A model generated the notes under the pieces. The model saw only the letters and a program-made list of their open reading frames with translations. It was not told the DNA's origin and ran no database searches. The translations under genes were made by a program, and so were the position numbers. DNA of 64,000 nucleotides, taken from Tigriopus japonicus (taxonomy: Eukaryota > Arthropoda > Copepoda > Harpacticoida > Harpacticidae). Numbering within the stretch: the first letter of the stretch is position 1; each line of letters starts with the position of its first letter. Positions 10,207 through 22,300 of this stretch are shown here, piece by piece. Location of the stretch: assembly GCA_010645155.1 (NCBI GenBank), contig JAAGOF010000209.1, forward strand, positions 195,733 through 259,732, written 5' to 3'.

Positions 10207-13133
10207 AAATGAAGATTTGTTGAATAGAAGGCAGTGGGTCCTCAATTGCTGGTGTCAGTCCCAAGCTGTATGTCCTTTAACCTTAAAATGAATCCAGTGT
10301 AGAGTCATTCCTGAAAAGGGTAAACTTGTTGCCAAATTGTAATGCTTATAAATGATTTTAAATTTTGATAACAATCAGTCCTTATTAACTATGCTCCAAA
10401 ACAATGTTATTGTTTTTGAAAATCAAGAAATTTACACTTGAGTTGTCACGGGCTACAAGAGGAAGTTTTTGAGATGCCAATACCCTAAGCTTTGCAGTAT
10501 CGGTTTTTCATTTTCCCAAGTATTATACTGTTTCTTTTGCTCAAAATTGTTTATCAGAATATTTTGCTCAAAGTTGAGAGACCCACAATTGTCTACAAAG
10601 GGGTTGCTTTTATTAACCCAAATTCTTAGTTAAAGATAATTGGAGCAAGCTTGCTGAAATTTCTAATTGTTTATGGCAAAAAAAGCAGAATGCTGTAATT
10701 GCAGTATGTCCATTTCCAAGTTTAACCAGCTCAATTTTCAATTGTCACTCACCCTAGTGCTTTGAATTCCATTGCTTGGTTGGGTATCTTACATTATTGT
10801 AAGTACCTGGAACCTATACCTTTGTTAAAGGCACACTCAATGTTTTTTGATTTGCTTACTTGTTGCTATGTTGTTTCAGAATATTTGACCAATAATTTTT
10901 CTCATTGCATTTTTTTCAATCTAAGCCTCTACATGTTTGTCCACATCTACAAAAAACGCAGAGGGTGTTGCAGCCTTGGGCCTGCAATAATAATCAACCA
11001 TGTTAATTGATGTTTGGATGTTTTGGTTGTGTTTTCCATCTTACTTAGAAGACCCCACAAAAAGATGTAGTTTTTAAGATCGGAAGAAAATAGGCTTTTG
11101 AAGATTTTTGGTGTTTGTGTGTTAGGAGGGGGGGGGATGAAAGGAAAGGAGGAGGGAGGGGGTGTAAAGGGGGCTTTGGACTCCTGAAGAAGCGCTAAGA
11201 TGGCCGTGGCTCAAAAAAGTTTAAGAACCCTTGTCCTCCTCAAGGACTGAGCCTTGGCTGAACACTACGGCGACGATAATTTTTCCGGTCAATTACTTTC
11301 CTTCATGAGAATTTTTTTAAGGGTTCAATTTTGCTAAAACGGCAGAAGTTTTGGTCGGAAGGTGACACTTTCATGACAATTTTTCATGTTGCCAAAATGG
11401 CGTGTATAAGTTCCGATCCGGCAACTCTGTCTAAATGAGATCACAAGAGGCACTGGTGGCAGACCGCCCATGGATATACTTACAGAAGACAGCTTTTTTT
11501 TTAAGCCCAATGAGGCCCTATGGAGTGAACGATAGTTAGTTTAGTGTTATAGACTCAATATTCAATATTTTATACTAAATCAGTGGATGAGTTGTCTAAA
11601 CATCATTCTGGTATGTGTATCTGTCTCTTAGAGATAATTAGATGCAACCCACTCTTGGGTAAATCACGTTCACCACTCATTATCAACCCTATTCTGCTTA
11701 TCCTGAAATACTAATGGTTTCAGATTATAAGAACCTAACAACACCATCAAAGTGGAGAATATAGTGCTCCATGAAGGTGATCTGTTCTTTACTTCATCCT
11801 GCATGAATAATCATTCAGAGGGAATCATCAACAACTCAACTATAAGTTGATGAATAATTTGTTCAATATTGTGCTTCCTCTCGGTTTGGCCTTTCAAAAT
11901 GTTGATATTTGGCATCTAATGGATTTCAAGCATTTCAGACAATAAAATATTGACTAAAAATGATGTTTTTATGGGGAAGAGTGTGGATGCTTTGGGTGTA
12001 AATTTCGTTGTTAAAAACAGGGCCACAGTTTTCCAAAAACACGCTCAATTTTCATGAAACTTCATACATGTATAATTGAACCCCTTGTCTGAAGTTGGTA
12101 ATTTTATATTCAGGTTATACATGCCTTTAATTGAGATCCATTCTCAGTTTTGTGCGAGACATTGATCTGAAGCAGGTCAGTTTCAACTAATTCCTGAGAA
12201 CAGAAAACATCAGTTTGGAAATTAATGGCAGGAAAAGGAGCGCTATCTCATGCTGCAACTTTGTTCTGGAGTGATGTTTACTATCAAACACCTTTTTCTA
12301 TCAAACGGTGCAAAGCTGCACCGTTTTAAGGGCCTTCTAGGGCTAAGCGTCAGCCGAAGTTCGCGTCCTGTGGTGAGAGGTTCCTGGACCGCCACACTTA
12401 CAGTGACAAGACCACAGGCCAAGCAACCCCCCCTCCCCCCAGACTCTTCAGTTCTAGCAAAGCAGGGGCAGGCGACGGTGACAGTAGTTTGATCCGTGAC
12501 CTCTAGATGGCTCGGGTTGTACTTTCTGGATAGACTTTGATAATCAAACTTCAAGAAGGATATTTGTGTTACACACAACGCAACGCACTCTATGACGCTC
12601 CCTATGAAACAATTAGTTCCCTCGTAAAGGGCGTTTTTGATGACGTCAGAATTGAGACATCTGTATTTTAAGTAATCTGTGGGGAGACATCAGCCCTAAT
12701 GTCACAACGCTGAAGGAGAAACCGAAAAACATGCACAAGCAAGCTCAAGTGGATGAAATCAATCAAAGCCAATCTTGGTTCTAAGCTTCAAAGTATCTAT
12801 CAATAGATTGCGTTGTTTACCACTCTTCCAAGCTGGGGAACCTAACCGCTTTGCGCCCATATATATGGGCTAACGGTCTGGGCAGGAATTCTTGTAGATA
12901 TTGCAAAAGGGCTATTGGGTAAAAAATCAACATATCTTTACCCTACCTATCCTTTTATATTTAACAGATCAAAAATCGGACAATTGGTGTGTGAATGCTA
13001 AAATTGTTCAAAAAATGTCTTCACAAAAGTATAGAACCCGAGAACTTGGGCTTACGGCTTTCAATATTTATCAATTACGAACTTCTACGAATTCCTACCT
13101 ATGGTGTATTAATCTATTGCTTTAAAATTTCAG
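10207..13133. other. Non-coding stretch upstream of the PAN-protein gene
   Basis: This region should contain the promoter and first exon of the PAN-protein gene, but I could not identify a start codon exon with a matching phase. The segment at 11465-11720 repeats sequence found around 14900-15000 and 15570-15725 (for example catggatatacttacagaag and tctcttagagataatt), so it is a dispersed repeat. The segment 11206-11237 ends in aagtttaagaacccttg, which resembles a Charlie-type hAT terminus. A G-rich run lies at 11127-11162. A small hairpin (aaacggtgca, then tgcaccgttt) sits at 12303-12325. Confidence 0.5.
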
Positions 13134-13347
13134 ATTTTATATCTTATCCTTTTAATTGGAAACTGCGCGGTTGAGGCCAATAAAGCATGTGATGTGGGCT
13201 ATACAACCGACGATTTAATGGGCTTAAATCTATCAGAGGAATCGTGTCAACTCAAAGCCAACCATTGTTATCAGCCACTTGGCAATCATGGGGGTATTTG
13301 TTACAAAGACTTCGAGAATGACACATTAGCAACCACACTGTTTGAAG
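13134..13347 (+). CDS. PAN-protein gene, exon with signal-peptide end and first cysteine module
   Basis: The acceptor is aaaatttcag and the donor is GAAG|gtgagaag. The reading starts in phase 0 and ends with one base (G) of the next codon. An in-frame stop at 13110-13112 upstream shows that translation cannot begin in the preceding sequence without splicing. After the hydrophobic leader comes ANKACDVGYTTDD, then a cysteine module (SCQLKANHCYQ...GGICY). The donor lies inside the target duplication of the hAT element at 13356. Confidence 0.75.
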
Positions 13348-16300
13348 GTGAGAAGTAGAGCTGTGCATCGGATCCGAAAAGTCGGATCCGATCGGATCCG
13401 AATCCGATCGGATTCGGATTCGTTCGGATTGACGCAAGAATTTTCGGATTCGGATTCGTTCGGATTTTAGCGCGAATTTTCGGATTCGGATTCGTTCGGA
13501 TTTGCCAAAACCTGTCGGATTCGGATTCGGATTCGGATTTGCGAAAAAAATTTCGGATCCGACGTAATCCGAAACCAATCCGAATTTTTCATTTTACTTT
13601 TTTATTTCAATTCACAATATTTTCATTATGAGACCTTTTTTGTTTGATGATTTAAATGCAATCTCCTGCCTTCAACTCTGAATTTTTTAATGACTCCACA
13701 AGGTATTTTAATGTTTCAGATTTTACCAATTAAATGAGAGCATTGAGATCAAATATTTCTATATTAAGAGAATCATAGAAAGGTTTTGTAGTAAAAAAGC
13801 ATCAAAAAGTTACCAAACGTGTTCAAAGCAAAACCATCCTATTGGAATAAAGTAAAGATTTTGCCAAGTATTCACCCCTGGATTGCAATTAAGTGCGTAA
13901 ATATCAGCCCACTTGACACCAAACTGATTTAAAGATAAAAATGTTTTCACCCCATTCAATTACGCAGTTTTTTCTGCATTTGACTATTGATATGATTGTG
14001 ATTTTTTGAATCAATACCTTTTCATAAACATTTTAACATATTTGGTTCATTTTGGGAAATTCTATTGTGCAAAGAGCATTCATTAATTTGCTCTAATTGT
14101 CCTGAAATATTTTGCCAAAAAACAAGAAAATGCTTATTTCTTCCTGGAAAATGCCAAAATGTTAAAAAAAATCAAGGCTAAACGTGGAAATATTAAAAAG
14201 ATATATTATATTTAAAATAATATGTTTTTGGCACTTCTAGTTGAAAGTGTTATTTACAATTTAGGCCAAAATAACAAAATAATCAGATTTAAATCGGAAT
14301 TAGCAAAAAAAAATTTCGGATTTTTTTCGGATTTTCGCCAAATTTTCGGATTTTTTTCGGATTTTGCGCCAAATTTTCGGATTCGGATTCGTTCGGATTG
14401 GGCAGAAGATTTTCGGATTCGGATTCGTTCGGATTGGGCAAAAATTTTCGGATTCGGATTCGTTCGGATTGAGTAGCAAATTTTCGGATTCGGATTCGTT
14501 CGGATTGAATGGAAGCTCTCGGATTCGGATTCGGATTAAAGAAATCAAGTTCGGATTGGATTTTGGGGACCTTTCGGATCCGATGCACAGCTCTAGTGAG
14601 AAGTCTTAACCAAACCTTCAATTTCTTTTGTCTCAATTGTTGTATGTATGTTTGTTTATTGCAATGTATTAACATCAAGTTCGTTACAAGTATTAAGTTG
14701 TTGTTGATAGGGGTGTAGGTTAAGTTTATTCTGTATTTTAGAAGAGATGCACGATATCTTATTCTAAATGTTTTTAAAAGCATTCATGGTTTATGTCCAA
14801 ATCCTGGAATAAACACTACGAATAGAGGGGTTTAAGCGCAGTGAGATAGAAAATGTAACTTGAGCTTGATGGCACAAAATTTTCGGTCTTACGTGTCCAA
14901 TCATGGATATACTTACAGAAGAGGATGCGTGGAGAGCTGTTAGTGGTTAGTTTTTACAACTGGCTATCCCGGTGATCAAAAGATAGGGAAGCGTTACGTG
15001 GGTTATCCAGACTAGAGGTAGACTGGGCCTGTAACTTGTTAACAAGTGCGATTTTTAGATGCTTGATGAACAATCAAAATATATCTCTTTTGAGGACATG
15101 ATATTATACATGATTTGTTGTCAGGTAATCCAGTTCATAGTGATGATTTATTTAGAAAAGGTATGTTGGGCGACCCCTGCACGTTTTTGAACGTCGATGT
15201 CAAGAGCAAGAAACACGAAAAAAATCCATTATGCTGGAAAGTTAAGACTTTGTTCAACCACCCATACCAATATTTGATGAACATTTGAGGCAAAAAAGTG
15301 GTAACTTTTGATGTGAAACGTCTTGGCTTTACAGTGTACTTGATTTTTGACTTGTTGCTCGCTTTTGAGGCTTATTTTCTACGTATACAAGGATCGCCCA
15401 ACATACCTTGTCTAATTAAATCATAAGTTCGAACATGATTGCCTTACAACAAATCATGTAAAATAACATCTGCTCATGAGAGATAAATCTTAATTTCAAT
15501 TCTTTATCAAACATCTAAAAATTGCTGACGAGTTATAGGCCCAGTCTACCTCTAGTCTGGATACCCCTCGTATGTTAAATATTACATCAATATTCATTAT
15601 TTTATACCGATTCAGTGCATGAATCGTCTAGACATCATTCCAGCATATGTATTTGTCTCTTAAAGATAATCAAATGCACCCCATTGTTGGGTGAATCACG
15701 TCCACCACTACTCATCAACCTTTTCAACTCAAACCAAGTACATAGATTGCCCTCATCCTCGTCACCCTCCTCCCAACTCCCTGTCCCATTTCCCTTCCCC
15801 CACCCCAAAACATATTTCTTTTACCACCCTTCTCCCAAATATCCATAATCCTGCCCCTCCTCCCACTTTCTTTATGGGCAACCCAGGTCCTATTCCAATG
15901 TGACCGCACGACCCTCCCCAACAAACCCTTCGTGTAGGGCAAAATTTTGTCCGTAAGCAGAATTTTTTTAAGTTAAACAGGAAGGTCCATGAACTAAAAG
16001 ACTTGGTCCATCAGAAAATCTTAAGCCCATAAAAGGGCTCTATTTGAACGTGACTTGTCTTAGTTCCAAAAAAGACAACATAAAGATCAGAGTACTGGAG
16101 GTCTCTTTCATTTCCATTACAGAGACTTGGCTTCGTCCAGGAGTTTTAGATGAAGAAGTAGCAATAGCTGCTTTTAGGCTAGTTCTTTGTGATAGAGTAC
16201 GGCCTGATAATCCCATTTTTCCACATGGGGGCGTAAGTCTATTTGTCAGGAGAGACTTATATTTTAGTCATGTTCATTAGTTGAATGGAGAAGTTGAAGT

Positions 16301-19300
16301 TTTTATTTGTCACATCAAGGCGTAGTGATACTGTATCGGTTAAGTTTAAGTTCAAAGATGAACACTGGCCCCTTATTGTAAAAATATTAGGACAGTTAGA
16401 CTTGATTTCCATTCTGAAGCAGGAACCATCCATAGATGAGCGGGAAATAAGCTTATTTCACTTTTTGACGAGGTTTGTTTGTCCCTTGGTATTCCAGAAA
16501 TAGTGGCAAAAGGTAGGCCATTGTCGAGAATTCCAAAGATTAGAAGAAGTTGTTCAAAAGGAGTTGTCAGCTTTCGAATAGACTTCGGCGTACTTTGAAT
16601 TCAGTAGTTGTAGCCAGCCTCCAAAGCAAATTGAATGTGGTTCAAGCAAAGATTAGGGCCTCCATTGATTCTGATCAGTTACTTAGAGAAGGAAAGTAGA
16701 GTTGTCCAGGAGGTTACGCCTACTACTGCGTCTCTGGCTACGACTAATCCTAAGGCGTTTTTCTCTTTTGCAAACACAAAGAGAAAAATGAAAAATGAGA
16801 AAAATGGTCACAGTTAAAAATAATATGTATTGTTCCCTATAAAACACTAAAATTGCACTTTCTGTAATAAGAACTTTTGAAACATAAAAAGGACATGTTG
16901 GTACGTTGTCAATACAAATTTGGTAAAATTCTGGAGGATTTTGAAAAATCGTTTTTGGTCCAATTTGAGCATGGTCCTCCGAAAAATATCAATTTTGCAC
17001 TAAATTCCAAGACACATTTGTTCAGCAGATTTCCTTAAATTTTCAAACTAATGCCTAATTTAACAAAGTTAAGCTAATTGAAACATATTTTTTCAAAAAA
17101 GTGCATTTTAAGTATGATTTAGGTAATTTTTTTGTTATTTTGACCTCTTACAACAAATCATTCAAAGATGAAGAATTTTCATTTGCTTTGTAAGATTGAA
17201 AATAATTAACACTTGCTTGGAAATTTAAGTTTTCATATGCCCGGAACGATTTTTCGCCTTTTGAAGTAAAAAATGGGCCACTTAAACTGGAATAACTCAG
17301 CAGCTGATCAACATGTTTTCAATGAATTTCAATTCAATAGGCGTCTTGGGGAGCTCTAAAAATTTGTTGACTGTGTCAACAAATGTGTGAAAAATGTCAA
17401 TTTAATAGGTTTTAGGTGTATAACTTTTACTAGAACCAATACTGAAAAACGCAATAAATCAAAGTCGTTCCACTTGGTTTCCTGGGTCAGAAACAAATCT
17501 AAGTGTTTGGGAATTTCTCCGCAAACTTAATTTCTCCGCAAACTTGATATAATTTTTTTCAGAACCGTGTTATCTTGACTTTAACGTAAAATCGAACATT
17601 TTTCCATTTAATTTTCATTGAAACAGGCAATTTTCTCAATTTATTTAAAATTTCCCCATTTATGCAATGTTGGACAAAAAATCGCAGATTTTGGTAGTTA
17701 CATTGTAAAATGTAATTTACAAGTATCTGGTGGCCCTGTTAACATCTTTTCTTTCTCCTCAGATGCTCTACCGAGAACAAGTTTAGTTCAACCACCTTCT
17801 TTGGACAACTCAAGTTAGTTTTTTGTCTGTAGTTGTGGAATGAACTGGTGATAATATATCTCTTAAACAATGGTCTATGTTTTCAGACTGTACTTTGCGA
17901 GCCCAAGTGACATGGGAATCCAAGGCTGGATTGCAACAAATTCTTGCCATGTTTCCAGACTCATACGACCTCAATACCACTGATCCAATAGCGTGTTTGG
18001 CCAAATGTCTGGAGCTCAATTGCTTTGCTATGGCAAACATTATTGGAACAAAGACATGCCATTTACTCCAAGAGCCACAGGTTTTGTCAATTAAAACATT
18101 GGATACTGATCCTTTAGAGTTGCAGGAATTCGTCATTGGTTTTTGGCCCAAATGCTTTCTTGACGAAGAGTTAGTATTGAATGAAGAGACGACAATGAGG
18201 ACGGATGAGGAGCAGGGAGACGAGGAAAAGGAGCAAGAAGACAAGCAGAAGGAGCAAAAAGGGGAGCAAAAGGAGCATGAAGACAAGCACGAGGAACAAA
18301 AAGAACAGCCAGAGGAGCAAGAAGACGAGCTAAAGGAGAAAAAAGCCAAACAAGGGGACAAACAAGAGGAGCAAGAAGACACGCTAACGGAGCAAGAGGA
18401 CAAGGAAGAGGATGACGTAGAAAAGCCAGATCTAGTAAAAAATGTGCCTCAAATCGAAGGTATGATTTTCAATTTGTCCCAAAACATGCTGCACTTTTTT
18501 GTGTACAGGACAAGTTTCGGTTGTGATTTTTTGTCTTCGTACAAATCCCAATATTAAAGATTTTTGTATTTCGGGTTGTTTTTGGGTAAGTAAGCTCTAT
18601 TGAGTATTGGTCATTCATTTATTTTCCTCAATTTTGAGCGAAATATTTTTTCTGACTAAAAAATTCATTTTTTTTCCTTGAAACAACCAAAATATTTAAT
18701 AAATCGAGGAAAAGAGGAGAAATATTTTTAAAATATTTTATATTTAAAAAAATATTTCCGGGCCCTAGTCATGACTAACTCTTTAGAACACTCGAGTAAA
18801 ATTTTCGAGGCTAATTCTCATTCTTTGATTTGACAATCAATCGAGACAAGAACCTTTCCGTCACGTTGCAAACTTTAACTATGAAACGAGCTCTGATCCA
18901 TCTCTAGCCAGTTTGGCCCCCAAATCCCCAGCTGAATTCGTTCGACTACACTCATCCATAAGGGATACTTTTTGTTTACATACGTACTTACATAACCTCG
19001 TCACGACCTCGAAGTTTCTATTTTGTCTAACCATGGAGAGTCGAAAAAAGCGACCTCAAGCGGCATTTACAACATTTCCTGTAATGGAAAGTAGAGAAAT
19101 TCCGAAAATACGCTCTTCACTTTGCTAAGTTTGAATGCCTTAAATTTTAAGGACATCAAGATTTTTGATTTATTTTGAAGTTATTTAAAATGTCAACTTC
19201 AGTTTCAAAATTAGTCACCCTCTACGTACGAGGAAGGAGAAAAAAGGGAAAAGGAGAAGGCAAGAGGGCTGTCAACCAAATCAGAGCTACCAATTTCAGA

Positions 19301-22300
19301 CCTTCAAAAAGGAGTTGGGGAAGCTTTCAGACTTGTGGACTTTTGAATACCGTTGTGACAAACCAATGCAATTTTGGTGCATTACAAGAACACAACTTTT
19401 GAAGTTAGAATGAATGACTCTAGAATGAAATGAAAAAGAAACACCAAACACTGATAAAACGTGCATAAAAAGCGGAAGAAGTTACTACATAGACAAGGTC
19501 TCATAGTACTGTGTACACTCTACGTTTTGAATCGCGAGACTCTTTTATTAAAAGTATGACAGCCATCTTTGCCATTAAATTATTCATAATCTGAATGTTT
19601 TCTTGTGTCTAGATTTTTTATTTGATCAAGCACACTTGTATGTTCATGAAGGATACAAGGCTGTTTCAGCCTTGTACCTTTGTTTGTACCATTCAGGGAT
19701 CAGTTTATTGTTTCCCCTTGACAAATTTTGTTTCATTTTTTTACTTCCCCAGTTGAGTGCAAGATCATGTTCCTTATTTTTCTCCTCTGTGCTTGTCTAA
19801 AAAATATGGCACTTTTTGCATTTAATTCCCAGCCTTGGATTGGAAAAAATCACTTTTTTCAAATTCCCCCAATCCAGAAAAAGCCTCGCTGACTTTTATG
19901 GTGACTTTCATTTTTAGTTAAACTCCAAGGAACAAACAACGGTCACAAAGAACTGAGACAAATTTTCAAATACTGTTGTCAATTGGCGCGCGAAAAATAG
20001 GTCACAAGAAAACAGGTCACAGCAAAACGGCCACGGTAAAATGGTCACAGACCCTCAAAGCTATGGAGATGGCCCAATGAGACCCCAGGGACCCAATTTT
20101 TTCCATGCTTGAAGATTGTCCCTTGCGGCAGATGTTGACCCTGCCAACATCTGCTTGGTTGGCCCCTGACAATCCAAATCAAATTCTCGGGCCTTGACCC
20201 AAAAGGGGTTGCCGACCCCTGCTCTAGAGACATAATTGTACTCTTTTTCTAGATCTGCCTGTCAAAATCGGCTTTTAAGACACTCCAGGTCGAACACAAT
20301 CATTCCATGGAAAAGTGACCTTTTTACCGTGACTTTTTTACCGTGTGACCTTTTTTCTTGTGACCTCTTTAGTGTGACCTATTTACTTGTGATCGTTTTG
20401 CTTGTGATCTTTTTACCTACAATCTGCCAATTATGGTCATCTCATTACTCACCTCATCCTAAAGCACTATTTTTGAGTTTCTGTAGACGTCTTGGCACAA
20501 ACTTTTACTGCTTAAGATATATTGTTTCACATTGATTTTCTTTTTTCAGATCCTTGCCAGAGTTATGATGGACCCCCGCCACATGCTGAACTCAAAATGA
20601 CATACCAAAGCGTAAAAACATTGGCTCCACAAGCGGACAACCAATGNNNNNNNNNNNNNNNNNNNNNNNNNNNNNNNNNNNNNNNNNNNNNNNNNNNNNN
20701 NNNNNNNNNNNNNNNNNNNNNNNNNNNNNNNNNNNNNNNNNNNNNNNNNNNNNNNNNNNNNNNNNNNNNNNNNNNNNNNNNNNNNNNNNNNNNNNNNNNN
20801 NNNNNNNNNNNNNNNNNNNNNNNNNNNNNNNNNNNNNNNNNNNNNNNNNNNNNNNNNNNNNNNNNNNNNNNNNNNNNNNNNNNNNNNNNNNNNNNNNNNN
20901 NNNNNNNNNNNNNNNNNNNNNNNNNNNNNNNNNNNNNNNNNNNNNNNNNNNNNNNNNNNNNNNNNNNNNNNNNNNNNNNNNNNNNNNNNNNNNNNNNNNA
21001 TGGGATTCCCTGTAAAGAGACTTAATGATTAATATAGTTTATAAAATTACCGTTTATATGAAATTTGATCTACCAATGAGTTACTGTTGGCAGATCTATA
21101 CAACCCTTGAATAGTGGGTTGGTCAGGAATAGTATTAAAAAATTTGTCCAATCATGCCTTAAATGCTGCTAGAGGATCAGCTCCTACATATTCCCGACGA
21201 AGGCAAATAGGCAACAAAATGAACAATGAAGGAGCCCGATAAAGAAGAGAGGAAGACTTCACTGTTCGTACTAGCCTTGATTCCCTTGGATTTGGAGGTG
21301 CTCTCAGAACGCACGTAAAAGCTCTACGATCACTACAACTGATCTCAAATCCTGGGTTAGGACAGAGCCCATGAATGCTCTTGAAAACATACAGTATCAG
21401 ATACCTTTCATACCTTCCCTGAGTACTGAACAGCCCTAACTTCTGGAGCCTCTCGCAATACGAGAGCTCTCTCATTCCTGTGATGTTCCTAGGGAAACAT
21501 CTTTGGACCTGCTCGACCTTTCGCAAACCTGCTGAACACATTGGAGGCCAAATGGGGCAGCATATTCAAGATGCAGTTGAACAATCGACTTGTACAGAGT
21601 TAGCATCGTAATACCATCTCTGGACTTGAAAGTGCGATAGATCCAGCCACATGTTTGAAATGCCTTCCCCACTTTCAACTGGATATGCTTATTAAACTTT
21701 CCATCATCTTGGACGACAACTCCTAAATCTCTCATGGACGATACGTGCTCAATATCACAACCTCCATTGTCTTTGAGCGGAACATCTAATTTTGACGTCC
21801 CATACGTCATTTTGCGGAATTTCATCCCGTTCAATGCCATATTACTCTCGCCAACCCAACCCATAGAGTAGACTTTCTCCAAGTCCTCAACAAAACATTT
21901 TGAGTCCTGACCATTTCTTCCACAAATTAATTTTGTGTCAGCAGCATTTGAAGAAACACGGGCTTTTGTTCTAGACTTGTGGCGAGGAGCAATAGGGAGA
22001 AGAAACAGGAGCAGACCTAAACTTGAACCTTGGGGAACACCTGACTTGACATCATAAATGCTCGTCAAGACAAAGAGAAGCGACAAAATTAGCATCAAGA
22101 GCTTAAATTCATCAACTGGTATCCCCTAGGTCAATAAGTTATGCGCAAATGGATTGCTGAATGAACTCTACCAATTTGAAAAATTCGAGACAACCCTGGC
22201 CGAAACATTTTCAACACAGACAAAGCCACACCAAATGGAGCTCTGGGGTAGTAAGCTAAACCTTTGTCAACCTATGGCTGGGTCTCGTGGTGTCATTGAC

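Noticed and set aside
12243..12578. Open frames on both strands in a GC-richer patch
   Set aside because: Both strands are open over the same short stretch and neither product resembles a known protein.
12841..12880. Palindrome gcccatatatatgggc as an operator or promoter
   Set aside because: A short AT-cored palindrome with no gene immediately beside it; too weak.
13387..13560. cggattc array as a CRISPR-like or satellite array
   Set aside because: The units lie just inside the hAT inverted ends and are better explained as subterminal element repeats; this is also a eukaryotic genome.
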